The notes under the pieces are model-generated. The model saw only the letters and a program-made list of their open reading frames with translations, searched no databases and was not told the origin of the DNA. The translations under genes and the position numbers were made by a program. DNA of 64,000 nucleotides, taken from the NCBI RefSeq assembly GCF_002812955.1, contig NZ_PFXK01000007.1:124001-188000 (forward strand), written 5' to 3'. This document shows, piece by piece, positions 8,155 to 16,007 of this stretch (positions are counted from its first letter, which is position 1; every line of letters starts with the position of its first letter). Origin of the DNA: Vibrio sp. HA2012. Lineage in GTDB: Bacteria; Pseudomonadota; Gammaproteobacteria; Enterobacterales; Vibrionaceae.

Positions 8155-9611
8155 TGAAAACGTTAAACCGTACTGATTTTAATCAGCCACAATACACCAC
8201 CCGGATTCTTCAGTTTGGTGAAGGAAACTTTCTGCGTGCTTTCGTGGACTGGCAGATCGACCTGCTGAACCAACATACCGATCTGGATGCCGGTATCGCT
8301 ATCGTACGTCCTATTGATACCGATTTCCCTCCCCTGCTGAACGAACAGGACGGACTGTACACATCCGTGATCCGGGGAATCAATGAACAGAATCAGGCTG
8401 TTGAAGAACTGCGAGTGATCGCCTCCGTTAATCAGGAAATTCCAGTCTACAAAGATATGGATGCCTACCTGCAACTGGCGAAAGATCCGAATATTCAGTT
8501 TATCTTTTCCAATACCACAGAAGCCGGTATTGCCTTTAATGCGGAAGATACATTCACGGCTCGCCCGGCAGGAACGTTTCCAGCTAAACTCACCCAGTGG
8601 CTGCACGCCCGCTTCACTGAATTTGATGCCGATCCGTCTAAAGGGCTGTTTATTATCCCGTGCGAACTGATCGACTATAACGGCGACAAACTGAAAGAAA
8701 TCATCAATCAGTATATTGATCTGTGGATGCTGGGTGATGCCTTTAAACACTGGGTAAACGATGCGAACATCTTCTGCTCCACGCTGGTGGATCGTATCGT
8801 AACCGGCCATCCGCGAGATGAGTTGTCCAGCCTGGAAGAAAAAGCCGGCTACCGCGACCAGTTTATGGTCACCGCAGAATACTTCTATCTGTTTGTGATT
8901 CAGGGTCCGAAACAGCTGGCCGAAGCTCTGCATCTGGAAGGGCAGGATCTGAACATCAGGATCGTTGATGACATCAAACCGTATAAAGAACGTAAGGTCG
9001 CTATTCTTAACGGTGCTCATACCGCCATGGTTCCGGTCGCCTTTATGGCCGGTATTGATACCGTTGGCGAAGCCATGGATGATGCTCAGCTCAGCCAGTT
9101 TGTCGATCAACTGTTGCGGGAGGAAGTCATTCCTGCCTTATCCCTTCCGGAAGAGGAACTGACTGAATTCGCAGAAAGTGTCGTTAAGCGTTTCAAAAAC
9201 CCGTATATCAAACACCAATTGCTGTCCATCGCTCTGAACAGTATGACCAAATGGTGCACTCGTCTGCTGCCACAATTGCTGGTGAACGCCGAAAGAAACA
9301 GCGCTGCACCGAATCTGATGTCTCTGGCACTGGCTGCCCAGTTCCTGCTCTACAGTGGTATCCGTGACGGAGAGCTCATCACACTGAGTGATGAACAGGA
9401 ATGGCTGGATTTCTTCGCGACCCAATGGGAAAAGCACGGCAGCCAGAAATGCACCACCGCAGAACTGGTCACCGCAGCCCTGCAAAACAGTAAACACTGG
9501 GGGATGGATCTGAATACAGTACCTGAACTGCACGCTAAAGTGACCGGCTATCTGGAACAGATGCTGAGCAGTGGCGTCCGTTCCGTGCTGAATGAGGCGC
9601 TGGGTAAGTAA
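8154..9611 (+). CDS. uxaB: Tagaturonate reductase (altronate oxidoreductase)
   Basis: A 485-residue member of the mannitol dehydrogenase family. It reduces tagaturonate to altronate with NADH. The N-terminal FGEGNFLRAFVDW nucleotide-binding block (about residues 22-34) and the catalytic DDIKPYKERKVAILNGAHT region (about 271-289) closely resemble E. coli UxaB, and tagaturonate specificity is assigned from that similarity and the gene order. No uxuB/uxuA pair is seen in this window, so the locus encodes the galacturonate branch; any glucuronate-specific genes must be elsewhere. Confidence 0.96.
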   Translation: MKTLNRTDFNQPQYTTRILQFGEGNFLRAFVDWQIDLLNQHTDLDAGIAIVRPIDTDFPPLLNEQDGLYTSVIRGINEQNQAVEELRVIASVNQEIPVYKDMDAYLQLAKDPNIQFIFSNTTEAGIAFNAEDTFTARPAGTFPAKLTQWLHARFTEFDADPSKGLFIIPCELIDYNGDKLKEIINQYIDLWMLGDAFKHWVNDANIFCSTLVDRIVTGHPRDELSSLEEKAGYRDQFMVTAEYFYLFVIQGPKQLAEALHLEGQDLNIRIVDDIKPYKERKVAILNGAHTAMVPVAFMAGIDTVGEAMDDAQLSQFVDQLLREEVIPALSLPEEELTEFAESVVKRFKNPYIKHQLLSIALNSMTKWCTRLLPQLLVNAERNSAAPNLMSLALAAQFLLYSGIRDGELITLSDEQEWLDFFATQWEKHGSQKCTTAELVTAALQNSKHWGMDLNTVPELHAKVTGYLEQMLSSGVRSVLNEALGK

Positions 9612-9612
9612 C

Positions 9613-11103
9613 ATGAAATCCTGGATTCAAATTCACACTAACGACAACGTTATTATTGCCTTAAAGCCGATCAGCAAAGGCACTGAAATCACGGTTGCAG
9701 ATACCACTGTCACCCTGCTGCAGGATGTGGAAAAAGGCCATAAAATCGCGATTCATGTCGTGGAACTGGGCGGGATGCTCACCAAATACGGTGAATATTT
9801 CGGCCATGCGACCCAGCCTATTCAGGCCGGAGAATGGATACACAGCCATAATGCCAGAACCAATCTGAACGATAAGATTGAATACCAGTACCAGCCGACA
9901 CCGATGAATGAGCTGATCAAACTCGACGATTACGATGTCAGTCTCTATCGCCGCAGTACCGGTGATATCGCGGTACGTAACGAACTGTGGATTATCCCTA
10001 CGGTTGGGTGTGTAAATGGTATTGCTCAACAGATTGCCAATGAATTTCTGGCTACGCATGACATCAGCTCCATTGACGGGGTTCATGTGTTTCCGCATCA
10101 GTTCGGTTGCTCCCAACTGGGTGATGACCATGAAACCACGAAAAAGCTGCTGCAGAGTATGGCTACCCATCCGAATGCCGGCGGTGTTCTGGTGATCGGC
10201 CTGGGCTGTGAGAACAACCAGATCGAACCATTCAAAGCCGGACTGGCCGCGCATGATGCATCACGTATGCGTTTTCTGATTGCCCAGAAAGCGGAAGATG
10301 AGATAGAAGAAGGGGTGACGCTGCTCGAAGAGCTGTTTGCAGAAATGCAGCAGGATCAGCGCGTTCCGGGAAAGCTATCGGAAGTGAAATTCGGTCTGGA
10401 GTGCGGTGGTAGTGACGGCTTATCCGGTATTACCGCCAACCCGATGCTGGGACTGTTCTCTGACTTTATGGTATCGCACGGCGGCACAACCGTCCTGACA
10501 GAAGTACCGGAAATGTTCGGCGCAGAAACGATTTTGATGAATCGTGCTACCGATGAAGTTGTCTTTCATAAGCTGGTCACCATGGTGAACGACTTCAAAG
10601 AATACTACCTGAAACACGGTCTTCCTGTGTATGAGAACCCGTCACCGGGCAATAAGGCCGGTGGCATCACGACACTGGAAGATAAGTCTTTGGGCTGTAC
10701 TCAGAAAGCGGGTTCCAGCCAGGTGATTGATGTGATCGACTACACCGAAAAACTGACCAAACCGGGGCTAAACCTGTTGAACGCACCGGGTAATGATGCC
10801 GTCGCCACCAGCGCACTGGCAGCAGCCGGGTGTCATATGGTGCTGTTCAGTACCGGACGGGGAACACCTTATGGCGGTTTTGTTCCGACCATGAAGATTG
10901 CGACCAACTCAGAACTGGCACAACGCAAACCGCGCTGGATTGATTTTGATGCCGGACAACTGGTTTCAACCGATATTTCCATGCAGGCGCTACTGCAACA
11001 ATTTCTGGACAAGCTGGCGGCTGTCGTCAGCGGAGAACCGACCCGTAATGAAAGTAATAATATCCGGGAACTGGCCATCTGGAAAAATGGCGTAACACTG
11101 TAG
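9613..11103 (+). CDS. uxaA: Altronate dehydratase
   Basis: A 496-residue iron-dependent dehydratase that converts altronate to 2-keto-3-deoxygluconate, the substrate of KdgK. The N-terminal SAF domain (about 1-90, including HKIAIH and the HSHNARTNL block) precedes the large UxaA catalytic domain with motifs such as GCSQLGDDH, GLGCENNQ, and LECGGSDGLSGITANP. The start is set at the ATG at 9613, two bases after the uxaB stop; an in-frame upstream ATG at 9592 lies inside uxaB. The product completes the route from galacturonate to KDG. Confidence 0.97.
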   Translation: MKSWIQIHTNDNVIIALKPISKGTEITVADTTVTLLQDVEKGHKIAIHVVELGGMLTKYGEYFGHATQPIQAGEWIHSHNARTNLNDKIEYQYQPTPMNELIKLDDYDVSLYRRSTGDIAVRNELWIIPTVGCVNGIAQQIANEFLATHDISSIDGVHVFPHQFGCSQLGDDHETTKKLLQSMATHPNAGGVLVIGLGCENNQIEPFKAGLAAHDASRMRFLIAQKAEDEIEEGVTLLEELFAEMQQDQRVPGKLSEVKFGLECGGSDGLSGITANPMLGLFSDFMVSHGGTTVLTEVPEMFGAETILMNRATDEVVFHKLVTMVNDFKEYYLKHGLPVYENPSPGNKAGGITTLEDKSLGCTQKAGSSQVIDVIDYTEKLTKPGLNLLNAPGNDAVATSALAAAGCHMVLFSTGRGTPYGGFVPTMKIATNSELAQRKPRWIDFDAGQLVSTDISMQALLQQFLDKLAAVVSGEPTRNESNNIRELAIWKNGVTL

Positions 11104-11123
11104 TCATTGTTTACATCTCCACT

Positions 11124-11165
11124 GGGATATGCCTTTCTGTCTGTCGTAAGGCATATCCCTTTTTT
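11124..11165 (+). terminator. Rho-independent terminator of uxaCBA
   Basis: A perfect 12-bp stem (GGGATATGCCTT / AAGGCATATCCC, 11124-11135 and 11148-11159) with a 12-base loop is followed by six T residues. It begins 20 bp after the uxaA stop codon. Confidence 0.9.
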
Positions 11166-11275
11166 CTGATACCTTTTTCTCGATATTTTTTCTTCTGAAA
11201 GGAATCATCATTTCCGCCCCAAATATTAAAGCTGCCGTATTGTAAAACTTGCTTTAATTTTTGCGATCCACCAGA

Positions 11276-11298
11276 CTCTTTTGTTCGTTAACAAAGAG
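11276..11298 (+). promoter_or_regulatory. Inverted repeat covering the yheU ribosome-binding site
   Basis: CTCTTTTGTT (11276-11285) can pair with AACAAAGAG (11290-11298) with one bulged T and a four-base loop. The right arm contains most of the AGAGGG ribosome-binding site of the next gene, so the hairpin would hide it in the mRNA. Function is inferred. Confidence 0.4.
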
Positions 11299-11306
11299 GG
11301 CCTACT

Positions 11307-11537
11307 ATGATCATCCCATGGCAGCAAATCAGTCCAGAGACCCTAACCAATCTGATCCGTGAATTTGTCCTCAGAGAAGGTACCGACTACGGTACTGAAG
11401 AAATGTCTCTCGAAGAGAAAATCACACAGGTCAGAATTCAGCTGGAATCCGGCGAAGCCGTTATTCTTTTTTCAGAACTGCATGAGAGTGTTGATATCCG
11501 TCTGAAGAGAGACTTGCAGGAAAATCGTCAGAGCTGA
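11307..11537 (+). CDS. yheU: YheU-family protein (UPF0270)
   Basis: A 76-residue acidic cytoplasmic protein of the YheU/UPF0270 family, recognised from the [13 protein letters not shown] start and the GTDYG block. The family has no established biochemical role. An AGAGGG ribosome-binding site precedes the ATG and is potentially buried in a hairpin. In E. coli yheU belongs to the yheT-yheU-prkB-yhfA-crp neighbourhood; here crp follows directly after a 268-bp non-coding gap. Confidence 0.88.
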   Translation: MIIPWQQISPETLTNLIREFVLREGTDYGTEEMSLEEKITQVRIQLESGEAVILFSELHESVDIRLKRDLQENRQS

Positions 11538-11592
11538 GCCCCGGCTTTAAGCACAAAAAATAAGCTGGTTTTATCCATTAGCTCAAAATGAT

Positions 11593-11629
11593 TTTAGGCA
11601 GCGTGATCATGTGCACATTTTTGCCTAAA
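11593..11629. promoter_or_regulatory. CRP-like site framed by an 8-bp inverted repeat, upstream of crp
   Basis: CGTGA-TCATGT-GCACA (11602-11617) matches CRP at eight of ten half-site positions, with both half-sites off by one symmetrical base. It is flanked by a perfect inverted repeat, TTTAGGCA (11593-11600) and TGCCTAAA (11622-11629). E. coli crp is autoregulated through sites in its promoter region, so autoregulation is a reasonable reading. Confidence 0.5.
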
Positions 11630-11707
11630 GAATCGCAGAAATCAGGCGATCAAAATCAAGAAATCGTTTACAAAAATAGGTAAACTTTTTAACTGAAAAT
11701 AAGTAGC

Positions 11708-11736
11708 TTGCAGCCTGAGGCAAGAACTCCTATGCT
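11708..11736 (+). promoter_or_regulatory. Probable sigma-70 promoter of crp
   Basis: TTGCAG (11708-11713), a 17-bp spacer, and TATGCT (11731-11736). The start point would be near 11743, giving a leader of about 60 nucleotides before the crp ATG. The CRP-like site lies about 90-100 bp upstream of the -35 box. Confidence 0.55.
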
Positions 11737-11805
11737 AGATACCCTTAAAAGGTAGTAGCCAGGGGAAGGCTGCTGTGCGTGCCCTGCAGATAAAGTGAGA
11801 TAATT

Positions 11806-12438
11806 ATGGTTCTAGGTAAACCTCAAACCGATCCAACATTAGAGTGGTTCCTTTCACACTGTCACATTCACAAGTACCCGTCCAAAAGTACGCTGATTCA
11901 CGCCGGTGAAAAAGCAGAAACTTTATACTACATCGTAAAAGGTTCTGTCGCTGTACTGATCAAGGATGAAGAAGGTAAAGAAATGATCCTTTCTTACCTG
12001 AATCAGGGTGACTTTATTGGTGAATTGGGTCTTTTCGAAGATGATCAAGAGCGTACGGCATGGGTTCGTGCCAAAACACCTTGTGAAGTAGCCGAAATTT
12101 CTTTCAAAAAGTTCCGCCAGCTTATTCAGGTAAACCCGGATATTCTGATGCGTCTTTCTGCTCAGATGGCCCGTCGCCTGCAGGTGACCAGCCAGAAAGT
12201 CGGTGACCTTGCGTTCCTGGATGTGACAGGACGTATTGCTCAAACACTTCTGAACCTTGCTAAGCAACCGGATGCAATGACTCACCCGGATGGTATGCAG
12301 ATTAAGATCACCCGTCAGGAAATCGGTCAGATCGTAGGCTGTTCCCGCGAAACCGTTGGCCGCATTTTGAAGATGCTGGAAGAGCAAAACCTGATCTCCG
12401 CACACGGGAAAACTATTGTCGTTTACGGCACTCGATAA
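11806..12438 (+). CDS. crp: Cyclic AMP receptor protein (catabolite activator)
   Basis: A 210-residue transcription factor, the normal length. It has an N-terminal cyclic-nucleotide domain with the phosphate-binding cassette [18 protein letters not shown] (about residues 72-89), a dimerisation helix, and a C-terminal helix-turn-helix [20 protein letters not shown] whose recognition helix carries the R-E pair that reads the TGTGA half-site. It binds cAMP and activates genes for secondary carbon use. CRP-like sites are visible upstream of crp itself, dctP, uxaC and cytR in this window. Confidence 0.98.
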   Translation: MVLGKPQTDPTLEWFLSHCHIHKYPSKSTLIHAGEKAETLYYIVKGSVAVLIKDEEGKEMILSYLNQGDFIGELGLFEDDQERTAWVRAKTPCEVAEISFKKFRQLIQVNPDILMRLSAQMARRLQVTSQKVGDLAFLDVTGRIAQTLLNLAKQPDAMTHPDGMQIKITRQEIGQIVGCSRETVGRILKMLEEQNLISAHGKTIVVYGTR

Positions 12439-12474
12439 CAACAAGCCGTTAACAATTTATTAATAGTTATTATT

Positions 12475-12507
12475 AAAAAAACGCAGCTCATGGCTGCGTT
12501 TTTTTTC
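12475..12507. terminator. Bidirectional terminator between crp and the GT2 gene
   Basis: ACGCAGC / GCTGCGT stem (12481-12487 and 12493-12499) flanked by an A run on the left and an eight-base T run on the right, so it can end transcripts of both convergent genes. Confidence 0.85.
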
Positions 12508-12537
12508 GGTTTTCTGTTTCAGCAATGGCCTTTCAGA

Positions 12538-13560
12538 TTAAACCTCTGCTGAGGAATCACTCTGCTCCGGCTTCTGATAAACGATCTCTTTAAATTCGTA
12601 TGTAGAACGATTCGACGATTCGTAATAGGTCCGGCTCATCAGCTCGGCCATGATACCTGTAGTAATAAACTGTATCGCCATCACAATCAGCAGAACACTG
12701 ATAATCAACATAGGACGACCACCAATTTCTTCACCCAGCAGGAATTTCTGGAACGCCAGCACCAACATCATCAGCGAACCAATCCCACCGCATGCCATTC
12801 CAATCGGGCCAAAGAAATGTGAAGGACGGGTACGGAAACGCATAAAGAAGATCACAGAGATCAAATCAAGAATTACCCGGTATACACGTGAGATCGTATA
12901 TTTGGATTCACCGAACTGTCTTGCATGATGGTTAACTTCCACTTCTTCAATCCGGTTTACCGGTACATGAATGGCCACCCATGCAGGGATAAAGCGGTGC
13001 ATTTCTCCATACAGTTTAATGTTACGGATAATGCTGCCACGGTATACTTTCAGACTACACCCATAATCATTCAGCTTAACGCCTGTCGCTTTACCGATCA
13101 GCCAGTTAGCAACGCGTGAAGGCACTTTGCGGATCAACATATTGTCTTTGCGGTCTTTACGCCAGCCCACCAGCAGATCCAGATCCCGGTCAATCAGACG
13201 TTGTACCATACGGGAAATATCTGCCGGGTCATTCTGCAAATCACCATCCAGCGTAACAATATAATCACCCACAGATTGTTCAATACCGGCCTGCATTGCA
13301 GCCGTCTGACCGAAGTTTCTCTGCAGAGCAATGATTCTGACCTGCTCGCCGTACTGCTGCTGAACTTCCATTGCCACACGCAGAGTCCTGTCAGTACTTC
13401 CGTCATTAACTAACAGTAATTCCCACTCAAAATCGACATCCTGCAACGATTCATCAATCGCTTTTACCAGTGGTCTGATGCTTTCTTCTTCATTATAGAC
13501 AGGGACAACAACGCTAACCTTGTAGCTTGCATCACCCGCGGAAATACTGTTCCCCGACAT
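12538..13560 (-). CDS. Polyprenyl-phosphate glycosyltransferase, GT2 (ArnC/GtrB/DPM1-like)
   Basis: A 340-residue membrane-attached GT-A glycosyltransferase. The N-terminal catalytic domain shows VSVVVPVYNEEESI, the metal-binding TLDGDLQNDP motif and the DYGCSLKVY and GESKYTISR blocks; the C-terminus has two transmembrane segments (about 235-260 and 270-300). ArnC, GtrB and DPM1 proteins of this form transfer a sugar onto undecaprenyl or dolichyl phosphate at the cytoplasmic face. I set the start at 13560, which has a GAGAG ribosome-binding site, and not at the ATG at 13575. It is divergent from a UPF0104-like gene and an ArnT-like gene, suggesting one pathway. The sugar is unknown. Confidence 0.88.
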   Translation of the reverse strand: MSGNSISAGDASYKVSVVVPVYNEEESIRPLVKAIDESLQDVDFEWELLLVNDGSTDRTLRVAMEVQQQYGEQVRIIALQRNFGQTAAMQAGIEQSVGDYIVTLDGDLQNDPADISRMVQRLIDRDLDLLVGWRKDRKDNMLIRKVPSRVANWLIGKATGVKLNDYGCSLKVYRGSIIRNIKLYGEMHRFIPAWVAIHVPVNRIEEVEVNHHARQFGESKYTISRVYRVILDLISVIFFMRFRTRPSHFFGPIGMACGGIGSLMMLVLAFQKFLLGEEIGGRPMLIISVLLIVMAIQFITTGIMAELMSRTYYESSNRSTYEFKEIVYQKPEQSDSSAEV

Positions 13561-13588
13561 ATTAGGTACTCTCATTATGAAATTGTGG

Positions 13589-13594
13589 TATACT
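13589..13594 (+). promoter_or_regulatory. Extended -10 promoter element for the UPF0104-GT39-PAP2 genes
   Basis: TGGTATACT (13586-13594) is an extended -10 element. Transcription would start near 13601, downstream of the first ATG of the frame (13577), so the later ATG at 13625 is the likely start. No good -35 hexamer is seen. Confidence 0.5.
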
Positions 13595-13607
13595 AATCAA
13601 GTTTTTA

Positions 13608-13637
13608 ATTATACCGCATTTCTCATGTCCCGAGCAA
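13608..13637 (-). promoter_or_regulatory. Sigma-70-like promoter for the GT2 gene
   Basis: On the minus strand TTGCTC (forward 13632-13637), an 18-bp spacer, and a perfect TATAAT (forward 13608-13613). The transcript would begin near 13601, about 40 nucleotides before the chosen GT2 start. It interlocks with the oppositely directed promoter at 13586-13594. Confidence 0.5.
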
Positions 13638-14578
13638 TAAAACACCGTTCATTACTACTTTCTGTACTGACGTTTATCACTGTTATCCTTGCGGTTCATT
13701 TTATCTGGGGCTGGAAGACGCTGCTTTCTTTCTGGCAGGCGATTCCTCTGCCATATCTACTGGCCTTTACCCTGTTGTACTGGTTCAGTTATCTGGTACG
13801 CAGCTACCGGATTTCTACCTATTTTGAAAGCTCAACCATTAAACTGCCGACAAAAATTGTTCTGCCGTTAGTGATCAAACAGACCTTCTGGGCTAACCTG
13901 CTTCCCGCCAAAGCCGGAGAAATTTCATTTCCCATACTGATGAAAAGAGCCTTTGCAACGCCCTATTCTCACTCGGTTCCTGCGCTGCTGGTTCTGCGTC
14001 TGTTTGACGCTTATGTGCTGGCCTGCATTGCAGTGGCATTAATCTGTTATACACAGTTTGCTTATTTAACCTGGCTCTGGCTGGTTCTGGCGGTCTTTAT
14101 TCCTCTGTCCGGAACCTTCCTGAGAAAACACTTTATCTGGCTAACCTATCGCTACCGGAAGTACAAGAAAGCCCGTTTTGTCTGGCAAATCCTAACTAAT
14201 ATTCCCAGTACCTATGCAAAATTACTGAAGATGAGTGTGCTTTCCTGGCTCAACTGGGCCGTCAAGATTCTTTTATTTGCGGCTCTGTTAGCCAGTATGA
14301 CGCCTTTTACACTGGATCAGACCACCTTTGGTGCCCTGTTCGGTGAAGTTTCCGGTATGCTGCCCGGTTTGCCGGGGGGCTTTGGCAGCTACGAAGCGGC
14401 GGTCTCTTTTGGCCTGATGAGCAACGGAATCAATAGCGAACTTATCAGTAAGACAGAACTGATTGCTGCGGCTGTCAATTCACATTTCTTTATTTTGTTT
14501 AACTCTATTTTTGGCGCAATTATCGTATTTATGTTGCCTGACAGCTCAACAACTCTTGAGAGAAATTATGACCTTTAA
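13625..14578 (+). CDS. UPF0104 / lysylphosphatidylglycerol-synthase transmembrane family protein
   Basis: A polytopic membrane protein (317 residues from 13625; 333 if the ATG at 13577 is used) with about eight hydrophobic segments. The central EISFPILMKRAF region and the late MLPGLPGGFGSYEAAVSFGLM block are typical of the LPG-synthase TM / UPF0104 / AglD superfamily, whose members are proposed to move or modify lipids. The start is uncertain: neither ATG has a good ribosome-binding site, but the predicted promoter favours 13625. Its last codons overlap the start of the GT39 gene by 11 bp. A flippase or accessory role in lipid-linked sugar transfer is inference. Confidence 0.8.
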   Translation: MSRAIKHRSLLLSVLTFITVILAVHFIWGWKTLLSFWQAIPLPYLLAFTLLYWFSYLVRSYRISTYFESSTIKLPTKIVLPLVIKQTFWANLLPAKAGEISFPILMKRAFATPYSHSVPALLVLRLFDAYVLACIAVALICYTQFAYLTWLWLVLAVFIPLSGTFLRKHFIWLTYRYRKYKKARFVWQILTNIPSTYAKLLKMSVLSWLNWAVKILLFAALLASMTPFTLDQTTFGALFGEVSGMLPGLPGGFGSYEAAVSFGLMSNGINSELISKTELIAAAVNSHFFILFNSIFGAIIVFMLPDSSTTLERNYDL

Positions 14579-16007
14579 CGATAGCAAGGCTTCCATGCTG
14601 ATGCCTTTACTTCTCATCATACTGGCGGTTTCTGTTGTACGGGCTTACCTCCTGTCAATGAGCAGTGTTGATCTGTACGTCGATGAAATCCAGTACTGGT
14701 GGTGGTCGAAAGATCTCGACTGGGGATATTATTCCAAACCCCCAATGATTGCCGTATTGATTTCGCTGGTCACCGGACTCTTCGGCGATTCCGTCTATAC
14801 CATAAAATTAGGCGGAATTCTGGTCTATCCGCTGACCAGTTATATGATCTACCTGCTGGGGCGACGCCTGATTAGCGAACAGGTCGGATTCTGGGCAGCC
14901 GTTCTGTTTATCACCCTTCCCGGAGTGGCCTTTTCTTCTACCATTACCTCCACAGATGTTTTACTGTTCCTGTTCTGGAGCAGTGGCATGCTATTTTTTA
15001 TCCGCAGTATTGATTCCAACGCATGGAGTGACTGGCTGATCTGTGCCGTTATCTGCGGTTTAGGACTGCTGACCAAGTACAACATGGCTGTTTTCTCTTT
15101 ATCTGCTCTGGGATATATGCTGTTTTTCGGTCACCAGAAGCAGTTACTGAATCCCAAACTCTGGGTCATGGCGGTTATTGCATTAACGATTCTGGCTCCG
15201 AACTTCTACTGGAACTATCAGCACGATTTTCCGACCTTTTCGCATACCGCCGGTTATGTGGAACACAGCGGATTACGTCCGGATAAGATGATTAGCTTTC
15301 TCTTTGAACAAGCAGGTATTATCGGGCCGGTCGGATTTATTGTGATGTGGTGGTGGATCATCAGAGGTGAACACCCCCGCAACCTGCTACTGACGTTCAG
15401 CCTGCCGATGCTCATTATTATCAGTCTGGTGGCTCTTCAGGGAAAATACAACTCGAACTGGGCTGCTCCGGCCTATGTCGGTATTATCATCGGTGTAGCA
15501 CATTTTCTGCAAAACCGGAAAAAATGGCTGCTGACAATGCTGGTGACCAATCTGTTATTGGGATTGGTTGTTGGTCTTGCTGATCCTGTGATACAGGCCA
15601 CAGGAACGACTCTTCAGGCAAAACATGATCCTTTCAAGCGAGTGCGTGGCTGGAAAACCTGGGGAGAACAGGTTAAGACGTATCTGAATCAATACCCGGA
15701 TCGACTTTTAATTGCAGAAGGCAGGGAAGAAATTACTGAAGCCATGTTCTATGCATTAGAGGGGAACGATAAGCACCTTAAAGCATGGAGTCCGAGCCGC
15801 CATATAACCAGCCACTTCCAGCTAACCCGTCCTTATACTGGCGAAGAGCAGGAGGCTCTGGTTCTGACCGGAGAACTGGATGATAACTACTGGCGCCGCT
15901 ATTTCAGTGACGTTGAAGTACTGACGATTCTGACCAGACAGGTATCTATCGACAGAAAATACCAGTACAAAATCTATAAGGTAAGCGGGTTCCGGGGTTA
16001 TGACTAG
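14568..16007 (+). CDS. ArnT-like glycosyltransferase family 39 protein (PMT_2)
   Basis: A 479-residue integral membrane glycosyltransferase. The first periplasmic loop carries the GT39/GT83 DxY-type motif VDLYVDEIQYWWWSKDLDWG, followed by YYSKPPMIA, both hallmarks of ArnT/PMT-like enzymes that use polyprenyl-phosphate sugars as donors. About ten or more transmembrane segments are followed by a C-terminal soluble part. The start at 14568 has a GAGAG site and overlaps the preceding gene; its own end overlaps the next ATG by eight bases. The acceptor (lipid A, another glycolipid or a protein) is unknown. Confidence 0.85.
   Translation: MTFNDSKASMLMPLLLIILAVSVVRAYLLSMSSVDLYVDEIQYWWWSKDLDWGYYSKPPMIAVLISLVTGLFGDSVYTIKLGGILVYPLTSYMIYLLGRRLISEQVGFWAAVLFITLPGVAFSSTITSTDVLLFLFWSSGMLFFIRSIDSNAWSDWLICAVICGLGLLTKYNMAVFSLSALGYMLFFGHQKQLLNPKLWVMAVIALTILAPNFYWNYQHDFPTFSHTAGYVEHSGLRPDKMISFLFEQAGIIGPVGFIVMWWWIIRGEHPRNLLLTFSLPMLIIISLVALQGKYNSNWAAPAYVGIIIGVAHFLQNRKKWLLTMLVTNLLLGLVVGLADPVIQATGTTLQAKHDPFKRVRGWKTWGEQVKTYLNQYPDRLLIAEGREEITEAMFYALEGNDKHLKAWSPSRHITSHFQLTRPYTGEEQEALVLTGELDDNYWRRYFSDVEVLTILTRQVSIDRKYQYKIYKVSGFRGYD

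Noticed and set aside
8163-9110. 315-codon open frame on the minus strand inside uxaB
   Set aside because: It is an antisense shadow of uxaB, which is a clear full-length homologue. The predicted product resembles no family and has no ribosome-binding site.
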